Origin: Ectopseudomonas khazarica
GTDB lineage: Bacteria > Pseudomonadota > Gammaproteobacteria > Pseudomonadales > Pseudomonadaceae
Direction of reading: 5' to 3'
NCBI RefSeq assembly: GCF_004521985.1
Contig: NZ_SBHZ01000007.1
Coordinates: forward strand, 186,001 to 250,000
DNA: 64,000 bases
Both the position numbers and the translations under genes were made by a program. The notes below the pieces were generated by a model, which worked only from the letters and a program-made list of their open reading frames with translations, made no database searches and was not told the DNA's origin. Below, one piece after another: positions 9,832-18,871 of this stretch. How positions within the stretch are numbered: the first letter of the stretch is position 1; every line of letters begins with the position of its first letter.

Positions 9832-10362
9832 TTATGAGAGCAGTCGATCGGCGACAGCCGCCAGATCGTCGAATACCAGGGTTCCTGGCGGCAATGCCTT
9901 GGCCAGGGTTCGTTCGCCCTTGCCGGTCTTCACCAGCACAGGTTGACAGTCGACGGTCAGCGCCGCCTGCAGGTCACCGCTGCTGTCACCGACGAACCAG
10001 ATACCTGCCAATTCCGTGCCGTAGTGCGCAGCGATCTGCCTGAGCATACCCGGCTTTGGCTTGCGGCAGTCGCAGCCATCGTCCGGCCCGTGTGGACAGT
10101 AGACGATCAGACCGACTTCGCCGCCCTGCTCCGCCACCAGCTCGCGCAGGCGCGCATGCATCGACTCCAGGGTCGCCAGGTCGTAGTAGCCTCGGGCGAT
10201 TCCGGACTGGTTGGTGGCCACGGCCACCGTCCAGCCGGCACGCGACAGGCGCGCGATGGCGGCAATCGACGAGGGAATCGGCAGCCACTCGTCGAGGCTC
10301 TTGATATAGGCGTCGGAGTCTTCGTTGATGACACCGTCGCGGTCGAGGATCAGTAACTTCAT
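9832..10362 (-). CDS. gmhB: D-glycero-beta-D-manno-heptose-1,7-bisphosphate 7-phosphatase
   Basis: A 176-residue HAD-family phosphatase for ADP-heptose synthesis in the LPS inner core. HAD motif I is LILDRDGVIN, motif II lies in VATNQSG, and the last motif is WFVGDSSGDLQAA. The zinc-binding loop characteristic of GmhB is present (CPHGPDDGCDCRKP, with three Cys and one His). Length matches the family. It sits 83 bases downstream of glyS, separated by an inverted repeat, and 13 bases upstream of the acyltransferase. Confidence 0.95.
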   Translation of the reverse strand: MKLLILDRDGVINEDSDAYIKSLDEWLPIPSSIAAIARLSRAGWTVAVATNQSGIARGYYDLATLESMHARLRELVAEQGGEVGLIVYCPHGPDDGCDCRKPKPGMLRQIAAHYGTELAGIWFVGDSSGDLQAALTVDCQPVLVKTGKGERTLAKALPPGTLVFDDLAAVADRLLS

Positions 10363-10380
10363 AGCAGCAAGCTCCGAGCC

Positions 10381-10433
10381 GCAAGCTACAAGTCAGCGAC
10401 GGCCTGCTTGCCGCCATGCTGCCTGTAGCTTGC
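10381..10433. repeat. REP-like inverted repeat between glyS and gmhB
   Basis: GCAAGCTACA (10381-10390) pairs perfectly with TGTAGCTTGC (10424-10433) across a 33-base centre. The 'agcttgcagcttgtagc' type of repeat is common between Pseudomonas genes. A related element lies at 36775-36825. Confidence 0.7.
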
Positions 10434-10445
10434 CGCTGCCGTGTG

Positions 10446-12500
10446 TCAGCCGAGCAGGGAGATATCCGCGACGCCGAGGAACAGGCCACGCAGACGGGCC
10501 AGCAGGGCATAGCGGTTGGCACGTACGCGTGCATCCTCGGCGTTGACCAGCACCGCCTCGAAGAAGGCGTCCACCGGCTCGCGCAGGCTGGCCAGCTTGG
10601 CCAGGGCCTCGTCGTACTGGCGGCCAGCGGCCAGCGGCTGTACGGCCTGGTCGGCCTGCTGGATCGCCGCGTGCAGGGCGAACTCGCTGGGGTTGTCGAA
10701 GTAGTGCGCTTCGACCTGGGCGGCGACGCCACCTTCGGCCTTGCTCAGCAGGTTCGACACGCGCTTGTTGGCGGCGGCCAGGGCCTCGGCCTGTGGCAGT
10801 TTGCGGAAGGCCTGCACGGCCTGCACGCGCTGGTCGAAGTCCAGCGGCGAGGTCGGGTTGACCGCCCGCACGGACTGGTACACGGCGACGTCGATGCCTT
10901 CGTCTTCGTAGCGCGCACGCAGGCGGTCGAAGATGAATTCCAGCACCTGGGCCGCCAGGCCATCGTGCTTGACCTTGCCGGCGTACTGGGCGACGGCGAA
11001 ATCGACGGCGGCAGCCAGGTCCAGGTCCAGACCCTTCTCGATGAGGATGCGCAGCACGCCGAGGGCAGCGCGGCGCAGGGCGTAGGGGTCCTTGGAGCCG
11101 GTGGGCAGCATGCCGATGCCGAAGATGCCGACCAGGGTGTCGAGCTTGTCGGCCACGGCCACCGCGGCACCGGTCAGGGTGCTCGGCAGCTCGGCACCGG
11201 CACCGCGCGGCATGTACTGCTCGTTCAGGGCCAGGGCGACGTCTTCCGGCTCACCGTCGTTGAGCGCGTAGTAGTAGCCGGCGATGCCCTGCATTTCCGG
11301 GAACTCGCCGACCATCTCGGTGGCCAGGTCGCATTTGCTCAGCAGGCCGGCACGGGCGGCACGCTGGGCATCGCCACCGACTTCGCGGGCGATGAAGCCG
11401 GCCAGCGCCGAGACGCGCTCGGCCTTGTCGAACACCGAACCGAGCTGGGCCTGGAACACCACATTGGCCAGGCGCTGGTTGAAGCCTTCGAGCTTCTGCT
11501 TCTTGTCCTGCTTGAAGAAGAACTCGGCGTCGGTCAGGCGCGGGCGCACGACCTTCTCGTTGCCGGAAACGATCTGCGCCGGGTCCTTGGACTCGACGTT
11601 GGCCACGGTGATGAAGCGCGGCAGCAGCTTGCCGTTCGCGTCCAGCAGGCAGAAGTACTTCTGGTTGTCCTGCATGGTGCTGATCAGCGCCTCCTGCGGC
11701 ACCTCGAGGAAGCGTTCCTCGAAGGAGCAGACCAGCGGCACCGGCCATTCGACCAGGGCGGTGACTTCGTCCAGCAGCGCCGGCGGCACGATGGCCGTGC
11801 CCTGCTCCGCGGCGGCCAGCTGGTCGACGCGCTGGCTGATCAGCGTACGGCGCTCGGCGAAGTCGGCCAGCACATAGGCGCTGCGCAGGTCCTCGGCGTA
11901 GTTCGCCGGGCTGCTGATGCGCACGTCACGGTTGGCGTGGAAGCGATGGCCACGGGACACGCGGCCAGCCTTCTGGGTGAGGATCTCGCAGTCGACCACG
12001 CTGTCGCCGAAGAGCATCACCAGCCACTGGGTCGGGCGCACGAATTCGTCGCGGCGAGCGGCCCAGCGCATGCGCTTGGGAATCGGCAGGTCGTTGAGCG
12101 AGTCGGCGACGATGGTCGGCAGCAGGTTCACGGCCGGCTGGCCAGGGATGTGCTGGGCGAAACGCAGTTTCGGCCCACTGCGGTCGATCTCGGCAATGTC
12201 CACGCCGCACTTGCGGGCGAAGCCCAGGGCAGCCTGGGTGGGATTGCCGTCGGCGTCGAAGGCGGCCTGGATGGGCGGGCCGTCGAGGTTCATGCTGCGG
12301 TCGGCCTGCTGCTCCTCGAGCTGCTCGACCAGCACCGCCAGGCGGCGCGGCGCGGCATAGGCACGGGCGCTGGCGTAGTTCAGGCCAGCGGCCTTGAGGC
12401 CCTTCTCGATACCGGCGAGGAAGGCGTCGCCCAGGGTTTTCAGGGCCTTCGGTGGCAGCTCTTCGGTGCCCAGCTCGACCAGGAAATCTTGTGCACTCAT
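10446..12500 (-). CDS. glyS: Glycyl-tRNA synthetase beta subunit
   Basis: The 684-residue beta subunit of the alpha2-beta2 bacterial glycyl-tRNA synthetase. The N-terminus [16 protein letters not shown] is the conserved GlyS start, and an HD-like central region ([40 protein letters not shown]) and an anticodon-binding C-terminus follow. The start ATG overlaps the glyQ stop codon by four bases (ATGA), which implies translational coupling. Confidence 0.98.
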   Translation of the reverse strand: MSAQDFLVELGTEELPPKALKTLGDAFLAGIEKGLKAAGLNYASARAYAAPRRLAVLVEQLEEQQADRSMNLDGPPIQAAFDADGNPTQAALGFARKCGVDIAEIDRSGPKLRFAQHIPGQPAVNLLPTIVADSLNDLPIPKRMRWAARRDEFVRPTQWLVMLFGDSVVDCEILTQKAGRVSRGHRFHANRDVRISSPANYAEDLRSAYVLADFAERRTLISQRVDQLAAAEQGTAIVPPALLDEVTALVEWPVPLVCSFEERFLEVPQEALISTMQDNQKYFCLLDANGKLLPRFITVANVESKDPAQIVSGNEKVVRPRLTDAEFFFKQDKKQKLEGFNQRLANVVFQAQLGSVFDKAERVSALAGFIAREVGGDAQRAARAGLLSKCDLATEMVGEFPEMQGIAGYYYALNDGEPEDVALALNEQYMPRGAGAELPSTLTGAAVAVADKLDTLVGIFGIGMLPTGSKDPYALRRAALGVLRILIEKGLDLDLAAAVDFAVAQYAGKVKHDGLAAQVLEFIFDRLRARYEDEGIDVAVYQSVRAVNPTSPLDFDQRVQAVQAFRKLPQAEALAAANKRVSNLLSKAEGGVAAQVEAHYFDNPSEFALHAAIQQADQAVQPLAAGRQYDEALAKLASLREPVDAFFEAVLVNAEDARVRANRYALLARLRGLFLGVADISLLG

Positions 12501-13444
12501 GCTTGCGCCTCCAGCTTGGCCAGTACTTCGTCACGCAATTCCGGGGTGGCCATGGGGAAGCCGAGTCGGGCACGTGCCTGCAGGTAGCTCTGCGCCACGG
12601 CGCGAGCCAGGGTGCGTACACGCAGGATGTACTGCTGACGCGCGGTCACCGAGATGGCGCGGCGGGCGTCGAGCAGGTTGAAGGTGTGCGAGGCCTTGAG
12701 CACCATCTCGTAGGTCGGAAGCGGCAATTGCAGCTCGATCAGGCGGTTGGCTTCGCTCTCGTAGAAGTCGAACAGTTCGAACAGTTTCTCGACGTTGGCG
12801 TGCTCGAAGTTGTAGGTCGACTGCTCCACTTCGTTCTGGTGGAACACGTCGCCATAGGTCACGGTGCCGAACGGACCGTCGGTCCAGATCAGGTCATAGA
12901 CCGAGTCGACGCCCTGCAGGTACATGGCCAGGCGCTCCAGGCCATAGGTGATCTCGCCGGTCACCGGGTAGCACTCGATGCCACCGACCTGCTGGAAGTA
13001 GGTGAACTGGGTGACTTCCATGCCGTTGAGCCAGATTTCCCAGCCCAGGCCCCAGGCGCCGAGGGTCGGCGACTCCCAGTTGTCCTCGACGAAGCGGATG
13101 TCGTGGACTTCCGGATCGAGGCCGATGGCCTTGAGAGAACCCAGGTACAGCTCCTGGAAGTTCTCCGGGTTGGGCTTGAGGACCACCTGGAACTGGTAGT
13201 AGTGCTGCAGGCGGTTGGGGTTTTCCCCGTAACGGCCGTCGGTCGGGCGGCGCGAGGGCTGCACGTAGGCGGCGTTCCAGGTTTCCGGGCCGACGGCGCG
13301 CAGGAAAGTGGCGGTGTGGAAGGTGCCGGCGCCGACTTCCATGTCATAGGGTTGCAGCACGACGCAGCCCTGTTCGGCCCAGTAGTTCTGCAGGGCCAGG
13401 ATCAGGTCCTGGAAGGTGCGTGCGGCAGGCTTGTTCTGGCTCAC
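12497..13444 (-). CDS. glyQ: Glycyl-tRNA synthetase alpha subunit
   Basis: The 315-residue catalytic alpha subunit of glycyl-tRNA synthetase (class II). Highly conserved blocks are visible: [44 protein letters not shown] and [12 protein letters not shown]. The start is a GTG at 13444 ([11 protein letters not shown]), with AGGTG about nine bases upstream. This gives the standard length; an upstream ATG at 13534 would add 30 residues not seen in the family. Four-base overlap with glyS. Confidence 0.97.
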   Translation of the reverse strand: MSQNKPAARTFQDLILALQNYWAEQGCVVLQPYDMEVGAGTFHTATFLRAVGPETWNAAYVQPSRRPTDGRYGENPNRLQHYYQFQVVLKPNPENFQELYLGSLKAIGLDPEVHDIRFVEDNWESPTLGAWGLGWEIWLNGMEVTQFTYFQQVGGIECYPVTGEITYGLERLAMYLQGVDSVYDLIWTDGPFGTVTYGDVFHQNEVEQSTYNFEHANVEKLFELFDFYESEANRLIELQLPLPTYEMVLKASHTFNLLDARRAISVTARQQYILRVRTLARAVAQSYLQARARLGFPMATPELRDEVLAKLEAQA

Positions 13445-13615
13445 GAAGAAATCACCTGTGGAGGCTTGCGAGGGAAAGCCGGGGAGTATATCGAAACTCG
13501 ACGCAAGCCGCAGGGTACGGCACATCGGCATCATCCTGCGGTTGTGCGTGCTGTATTTATATCCAGTTGTTTTGCGGCTATAGTCACCCCCTCATCCTGA
13601 CCGAGGCCTACCGCC

Positions 13616-14170
13616 ATGCCCCGTTGCTTCTGGTGTACCGACGATCCGCTCTACCAGGCCTACCACGACGAGGAATGGGGCGTGCCGCAGCGCGATGCGC
13701 GCCATCTGTTCGAGATGCTGCTACTCGAAGGCGCGCAGGCCGGGCTGTCGTGGATCACCGTGCTGAAGAAGCGCGAGCGCTATCGCCAGGTGCTGCACGG
13801 CTTCGACCCCGAGCGCCTGGCGCGGTTGAGCGACGAGGAGATCGAGCAGCTGATGCAGGACCCCGGCATCATCCGCAACCGCCTCAAGCTCAAGGCCGTG
13901 CGCCAGAACGCGCAGGCCTGGTTGCGCCTGGAGGACCCGATGACGCTGCTCTGGTCGTTCGTTGGCGGCGCGCCGAAGATCAACCACTTCAGTGACCGCA
14001 GCCAGATGCCGGCCGTGACCCCCGAGGCCGAGGCGATGAGCAAGGCGCTGAAGAAGGCCGGCTTCACCTTCGTCGGCCCGACGATCTGCTATGCCTTCAT
14101 GCAGGCCACGGGTATGGTGATGGACCACACCACCGACTGCGACCGTTACGCGCAATTGAAGGGCTCATGA
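13616..14170 (+). CDS. tag: DNA-3-methyladenine glycosylase I
   Basis: A 184-residue DNA repair enzyme that excises 3-methyladenine. The N-terminus MPRCFWCTDDPLYQAYHDEEWG carries the first zinc-ligand Cys, and CDRYAQL near the end supplies the C-terminal Cys of the Tag zinc snap. LLLEGAQAGLSW is the conserved helix. It is divergent from glyQ and overlaps the next gene by four bases. Confidence 0.96.
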   Translation: MPRCFWCTDDPLYQAYHDEEWGVPQRDARHLFEMLLLEGAQAGLSWITVLKKRERYRQVLHGFDPERLARLSDEEIEQLMQDPGIIRNRLKLKAVRQNAQAWLRLEDPMTLLWSFVGGAPKINHFSDRSQMPAVTPEAEAMSKALKKAGFTFVGPTICYAFMQATGMVMDHTTDCDRYAQLKGS

Positions 14171-14778
14171 CCACCATCACCACGCTGGATGAACTGCTCG
14201 CACTGTACGGCGAAAGCCACGAACGTTCGCGGCGCAAGGAGCTGCCACGGCTGATCGCACCCTACCGTGCGCTGATCGAGGCCTCGCCCTTCGTGGTCCT
14301 GGCCAGCACCGGCGCGGACGGCATGGACTGCTCGCCGCGAGGCGATGCGCCGGGGTTCGTGCAGATTCTCGACGACCAGACCCTGTTGCTGCCGGACCGC
14401 CCCGGCAACAACCGCATCGACAGCCTGCGCAACATCGTGCAGAACCCTCAGGTGGCGCTGCTGTTCCTGATCCCCGGAGTCGGCGAGAGCCTGCGGGTCA
14501 ATGGTCGCGCGGAAATCTCTCTCGACCCCGAACTGCTCGAACTGGGGCGCGCTCAGGGCAAGTTGCCACGCAGCGTGCTGCGCATCCGCATCGACAGTTG
14601 CTACTTCCAGTGTTCCAAGGCGGCGCTGCGCTCCGGGTTGTGGGATGCCGCGCGTCAGGTCGAGCGGGCCAGCCTGCCCCGTGCCGGCGATATCTTCCGC
14701 TGCATCCTCGACGACGAGTTCGACGTCGAGGCCTACGAGCGCGACCTGCAGCAACGGGTTCGGACGAGCCTGTACTGA
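14167..14778 (+). CDS. PPOX-family FMN-dependent flavoprotein (MSMEG_1061 type)
   Basis: A 203-residue protein of the pyridoxamine-5'-phosphate oxidase-like split-barrel fold. The pattern PFVVLASTGADGMDCSPRGD followed by LPDRPGNNRIDSLRNI is typical of the MSMEG_1061-type subfamily of putative FMN-binding oxidoreductases. The start ATG overlaps the tag stop by four bases. The substrate is unknown; coupling to tag could hint at a stress or detoxification role, but this is inference. Confidence 0.85.
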   Translation: MTTITTLDELLALYGESHERSRRKELPRLIAPYRALIEASPFVVLASTGADGMDCSPRGDAPGFVQILDDQTLLLPDRPGNNRIDSLRNIVQNPQVALLFLIPGVGESLRVNGRAEISLDPELLELGRAQGKLPRSVLRIRIDSCYFQCSKAALRSGLWDAARQVERASLPRAGDIFRCILDDEFDVEAYERDLQQRVRTSLY

Positions 14779-14834
14779 CTGCACGGCTCCTGCGCCGCTA
14801 CAATTGACGCCTTTCCGAGCGGTTGGAGTCTGTC

Positions 14835-15722
14835 GTGGAGAAACTCAAGGGCGCCCTGGTCGTGGGGTTCCTGCGCTTGTTCGCACTGCTGCCCTGGCGT
14901 GCCGTGCAGGCCGTGGGCAATGCCATCGGCTGGTTGATGTGGAAGCTGCCGAACGGTTCGCGTGACGTCGCGCGCATCAACCTGGCCAAGTGCTTTCCCG
15001 AGCTGAGCGAGGCCGAGCGCGAGCGCCTGGTCGGGAAAAGCCTCAAGGACATCGGCAAGACCCTGACCGAAAGCGCCTGCGCCTGGATCTGGCCGGCGCA
15101 GAAGTCGCTCCAGCTGGTCCGCGAAGTGGAAGGCCTGGAAGTGCTGCAGCAGGCGCTGGCCTCCGGCAAGGGGGTGGTCGGCATCACCAGTCACCTGGGC
15201 AACTGGGAAGTGCTCAATCACTTCTACGGCAACCAGTGCAAACCTATCGTTTTCTACCGCCCGCCGAAGCTCAAGGCGGTCGACGAGTTGCTGCAGCAGC
15301 AACGCGTGCAGATGGGCAACCGTGTGGCCCCGTCAACCAAGGAAGGCATCCTGCGCATCATCAAGGAAGTGCGCTCGGGCGGCGCCGTGGGTATTCCCGC
15401 CGACCCGGAGCCGAGCCGTTCGGCGGGGGTGTTCGTGCCCTTCCTCGGTACCCTGGCCCTGACCAGCAAGTTCGTCCCTGGCATGCTCACCGGCGGCAAG
15501 GCGGTCGGGGTGTTCCTGCATGCCGTGCGCCTGGATGACGGCAGCGGTTACAAGGTGATTCTCGAGGCCGCGCCGGAAGGCATGTACAGCGAAAACGTGG
15601 AAGAGGGCGTGGCGGCGATGAGCGAAGTGATCGCACGTTACGTGCGCACCTATCCGAGCCAGTACATGTGGAGCATGAAGCGCTTCAAGAAGCGCCCGGA
15701 TGGCGAGGCCAAGTGGTACTGA
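14835..15722 (+). CDS. LpxL/HtrB-type lauroyl acyltransferase
   Basis: A 295-residue inner-membrane acyltransferase of the LpxL/LpxM family, which adds secondary acyl chains to lipid A from acyl-ACP. It has an N-terminal hydrophobic anchor, the catalytic H-x4-E motif in GITSHLGNWEV, and downstream blocks such as GIPADPEPS and FVPFLGT. I chose the GTG at 14835 because GGAG lies six bases upstream; a TTG at 14823 would overlap that site. It corresponds by position to PA0011 of P. aeruginosa. A strong terminator follows. Confidence 0.9.
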   Translation: MEKLKGALVVGFLRLFALLPWRAVQAVGNAIGWLMWKLPNGSRDVARINLAKCFPELSEAERERLVGKSLKDIGKTLTESACAWIWPAQKSLQLVREVEGLEVLQQALASGKGVVGITSHLGNWEVLNHFYGNQCKPIVFYRPPKLKAVDELLQQQRVQMGNRVAPSTKEGILRIIKEVRSGGAVGIPADPEPSRSAGVFVPFLGTLALTSKFVPGMLTGGKAVGVFLHAVRLDDGSGYKVILEAAPEGMYSENVEEGVAAMSEVIARYVRTYPSQYMWSMKRFKKRPDGEAKWY

Positions 15723-15751
15723 CGTCCTGCTTCAGGGCAGGATTGTCGAAG

Positions 15752-15777
15752 AAGGCGCCATGATGGCGCCTTTTTTC
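15752..15777 (+). terminator. Intrinsic terminator after the acyltransferase gene
   Basis: GGCGCCA-TGA-TGGCGCC stem followed by six T residues, 30 bases after the stop codon. Confidence 0.9.
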
Positions 15778-15850
15778 TGCCACCTGCTGGGCCTCGGCGC
15801 GGTAATGCGCTATTAAAGGCGACATCGCTCGACCAATCCTCGGAGCCGTC

Positions 15851-16117
15851 ATGTCCAACCAGCGTCAGCAGGTACGTACCCCGATGAAGTGCCGGATCAA
15901 GATCAGCCATCCGAGTTTCGGTGAGCTGCTGGCACAGACTCGCGACCTGTCCGACAGCGGCGTGTATGTGAAGCATCCGGACATGGCCGGCCTGGCCGTT
16001 GGCACCCACGTCACCGGGCAGGTCCAGGATCTGCCCTTCCCCGCGCCCATCCTGCAGATGGAAGTGATGCGGGTGGATGCCGAGGGCGCGGGTCTGCGTT
16101 TCCTCGACGAAGCCTGA
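15851..16117 (+). CDS. PilZ-domain protein
   Basis: An 88-residue single PilZ domain, a c-di-GMP receptor fold. Both ligand motifs are present: R-x3-R at residues 5-9 (RQQVR) and D-x-S-x-x-G at residues 32-37 (DLSDSG). Binding competence is therefore likely. It stands alone between two terminable units and corresponds in position to PA0012. The effector partner cannot be told from sequence. Confidence 0.92.
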   Translation: MSNQRQQVRTPMKCRIKISHPSFGELLAQTRDLSDSGVYVKHPDMAGLAVGTHVTGQVQDLPFPAPILQMEVMRVDAEGAGLRFLDEA

Positions 16118-16162
16118 CGGCGCAAACGCTGCGGTACGCGTGACGAAAAGCGGAAAGCCGAG

Positions 16163-16189
16163 GAACATTTCGTTACATCTGCACTCTGA
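16163..16189 (+). promoter_or_regulatory. AlgU (sigma-22/sigma-E) type promoter of mprF-virJ
   Basis: GAACAT (16163-16168), a 16-base spacer and TCTGA (16185-16189) match the AlgU/RpoE consensus GAACTT-N16/17-TCTGA with one mismatch. It lies 45 bases upstream of the mprF start and faces it. Confidence 0.65.
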
Positions 16190-16233
16190 CCAAGACCTCG
16201 CTCCGAGGTGGCGTCCATCAGAGGCGTTTCGAC

Positions 16234-18870
16234 ATGAGTCGAGCGGTATCCGAACTCCCCGCTAACGGCGCCGATGCGCCGGAACTTCCTCCCCCTTCTC
16301 GACCCGGCTGGCTGCACCGTCAGCGTCACCTGATCGGCCTCGGCCTGTCGTTGCTGCTGTTCGGCCTGGCGCTGCTGGCCTGCTGGCATCTGGTGCGCGA
16401 GATCAACCCGGATCAGGTGCGCGACTCGCTGGCGGCGGTGCCGCCACGGGCGCTGTTCACGGCTATGCTGGCCACCGTGCTGGGTTTTCTGCTGATGCTC
16501 GCCTACGAGTGGTCGGCCAGTCGTTATGCCGACGTCCGCCTGCCCGCGTCGACCCTGGCGCTGGGGGGCTTCTGCGCCTTCGCCATCGGCAACGCGGTGG
16601 GGTTGTCGGCGCTGTCCGGGGGCTCGGTGCGCTATCGCCTGTACACGCGCAATGGGCTCGGCGCGGGCGATGTGGCGCGAATGAGCCTGTTCGCCAGCCT
16701 GTCGCTCGGCATCAGCCTGCCGATTCTCGCGGCCCTGGCCGCCCTCTTCGACCTGGCGGACGCCGCGGCGGCGCTGCGCCTGCCCGCGCCGTTGCTGGCG
16801 CTGCTGGCCGTGGCGGTGCTGCTCGCCGCCCTGACGCTGGTCCTGCTGCTGGCGCGCAAACGCCTGGCCGAGCGGCCTGCCCCCGGCTGCTGGCAAGTGG
16901 ACCTGGGGCGCTTCAGCCTGCGCCTGCCCGGCGTGCGCATGAGCCTGGTGCAGCTGCTGATCAGCAGCCTCGACGTGCTGATCGCCGCCAGCGTGCTCTA
17001 CTGCCTGCTGCCCGAGGCGCCGCCGTTCTCGTCCTTCGTGCTGATCTACATGCTGGCGCTGGCCGCCGGTGTGCTGAGTCATGTGCCGGGTGGTGTCGGG
17101 GTGTTCGAGGCCGTGCTGCTGGCGGCGTTCTCCTCGCGCATCGACCCGGCCGGGCTGGTCGCGGCCATGCTGCTCTACCGTCTGCTCTACGTGCTGCTGC
17201 CGTTGCTGGTCGCCGGGCTTCTGCTGCTGGCGGTGGAGGCGCGGCGCTTGTGGTTCCCGCGCCACGTGGCAAGGGTGGCCAGCAACCTGGCGGTACCGCT
17301 GCTGGCACTGCTGGTGTTCTGCGCCGGCGCAGTGCTGCTGTTTTCCGGGGTCACGCCGACCATGGACGAGCACCTCGAGGCCCTGGGTTTTCTCATGCCG
17401 CCGCCGCTGATCGCCGCCTCGCACCTGGCGGCGAGCCTGGTCGGCACGCTGTGCCTGCTGCTGGCGCAGGGGCTGCGCCGGCGCCTTTCCGCCGCCTGGG
17501 TGCTGACCCTGGTGTTGCTCTGCCTGGGCGTGGTGCTGTCGCTGCTCAAGGGCTTCGACTGGCCGGAGGCGCTGGTGCTGGCGGCTATCGCCGGGGTGCT
17601 CGCGCTGTTTCGCCGGGAGTTCTACCGACCCAGTCGGCTGCTCGACATGCCGGCCTCGGGCCTGGCGCTGGCGGCTACCAGTGGCGTGATCGCGGCCTCG
17701 GTCTGGCTGCTGCTGTTCGTCTATCAGGATGTCGCCTACAGCCACCAGCTGTGGTGGCAGTTCGAACTGGACGGCAATGCCCCGCGTGGCCTGCGTGCCG
17801 CCCTGGGCAGTGCCCTGGTGCTGCTGGCGGTCGGCCTGACCTGGCTGCTGCGTGCCACGCCACCGAGCATCCGCCTGCCTGACGGCGAGGCGCTGGCGCG
17901 GGCACGGGCCATAGTCGAGGCCTCGCGGCAGCCGGAAGGTGGCCTGGCGCTCAGTGGCGACAAGGCGCTGCTGTTCCACCCGGATGGCCAGGCGTTTCTC
18001 ATGTACGCCCGCCGTGGCCGCAGCCTGGTGGCGTTGTTCGACCCCATCGGCCCGCCAGCGGCGCGCGCCGAGCTGATCTGGCAGTTCCGCGACCTGTGCG
18101 ACCGTCACCATGCGCGGCCGGTGTTCTACCAGGTGCGGGCGGAGAACCTGCCCGGCTACATCGACATCGGCCTGACCGCACTGAAACTGGGTGAGGAGGC
18201 GCTGGTGGATCTGCACACCTTCGACCTGGCCAGCAACGGCAAGGAGATGAAGGCGCTGCGCTACACCTGGAACCGTGGCCAGCGCGATGGCCTGAGTCTA
18301 GAGTTGCATGCCCCCGGCGCGGCACCCCTGGACGCTTTGCAGGGCATATCCGCTGCCTGGCTGGCGGGCAAGCAGGTACGCGAGAAGGGCTTCTCCCTCG
18401 GCCGCTTCAGCCCCGAGTACCTGGCGCACTTTCGGATTGCGGTGGTGCGCTTCGAGGGGCGCGCGGTGGCCTTCGCCAACCTGCTGGAGTGCCAGACGCG
18501 AGCGGTCGCCAGCCTCGACCTGATGCGCGTGCTGCCGGATGCGCCGAAGTCGACCATGGAATTCCTCATGCTCGGGCTGATCCAGCAATTCCAGGGCGAG
18601 GGCTATGCGCGCTTCAGCCTCGGCATGGTGCCGTTGGCCGGCCTGCAGACGCGCAAGGGGGCGCCGCTGCCGTTGCGCCTGGGCGCGCTGGTGTTCGATC
18701 GCGGCGAGAGCTTCTACAACTTTCAGGGGCTGCGCCGCTTCAAGGACAAGTTCCTGCCGCAGTGGGAACCGCGCTATCTGGCCGTGCCGGCCGGGCTCGA
18801 CCCCTGGGTGGCATTGGCCGACACCGCCGCGTTGATCGCCGGCGGTCTGGGTGGACTGGTGAGGCGTTGA
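16234..18870 (+). CDS. mprF: MprF: aminoacyl-phosphatidylglycerol synthase/flippase
   Basis: An 878-residue inner-membrane protein. The N-terminal two thirds contain about 14 hydrophobic helices of the flippase domain. The C-terminal third (after about residue 560) is the cytosolic GNAT-like synthase domain that transfers an amino acid from aminoacyl-tRNA to phosphatidylglycerol (FDPIGPPAARAELIWQF, MKALRYTWNRGQ, STMEFLMLGLIQQF). The P. aeruginosa homologue makes alanyl-PG; the amino acid used here cannot be read from sequence. The modification lowers surface charge and protects against cationic peptides. It lies one base upstream of a VirJ-family gene, the same pairing as PA0920-PA0919. Confidence 0.94.
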   Translation: MSRAVSELPANGADAPELPPPSRPGWLHRQRHLIGLGLSLLLFGLALLACWHLVREINPDQVRDSLAAVPPRALFTAMLATVLGFLLMLAYEWSASRYADVRLPASTLALGGFCAFAIGNAVGLSALSGGSVRYRLYTRNGLGAGDVARMSLFASLSLGISLPILAALAALFDLADAAAALRLPAPLLALLAVAVLLAALTLVLLLARKRLAERPAPGCWQVDLGRFSLRLPGVRMSLVQLLISSLDVLIAASVLYCLLPEAPPFSSFVLIYMLALAAGVLSHVPGGVGVFEAVLLAAFSSRIDPAGLVAAMLLYRLLYVLLPLLVAGLLLLAVEARRLWFPRHVARVASNLAVPLLALLVFCAGAVLLFSGVTPTMDEHLEALGFLMPPPLIAASHLAASLVGTLCLLLAQGLRRRLSAAWVLTLVLLCLGVVLSLLKGFDWPEALVLAAIAGVLALFRREFYRPSRLLDMPASGLALAATSGVIAASVWLLLFVYQDVAYSHQLWWQFELDGNAPRGLRAALGSALVLLAVGLTWLLRATPPSIRLPDGEALARARAIVEASRQPEGGLALSGDKALLFHPDGQAFLMYARRGRSLVALFDPIGPPAARAELIWQFRDLCDRHHARPVFYQVRAENLPGYIDIGLTALKLGEEALVDLHTFDLASNGKEMKALRYTWNRGQRDGLSLELHAPGAAPLDALQGISAAWLAGKQVREKGFSLGRFSPEYLAHFRIAVVRFEGRAVAFANLLECQTRAVASLDLMRVLPDAPKSTMEFLMLGLIQQFQGEGYARFSLGMVPLAGLQTRKGAPLPLRLGALVFDRGESFYNFQGLRRFKDKFLPQWEPRYLAVPAGLDPWVALADTAALIAGGLGGLVRR

Positions 18871-18871
18871 G

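Noticed and set aside
10416..12587. A 723-residue open frame antisense to glyS
   Set aside because: Shadow of glyS: low-complexity Val/Gly/Leu/Ala/His-rich composition and no start context.
15865..18216. A 783-residue Gln/Arg/His-rich open frame antisense to mprF
   Set aside because: The Gln/His-rich composition is what the reverse complement of Leu-rich membrane codons gives; there is no domain.
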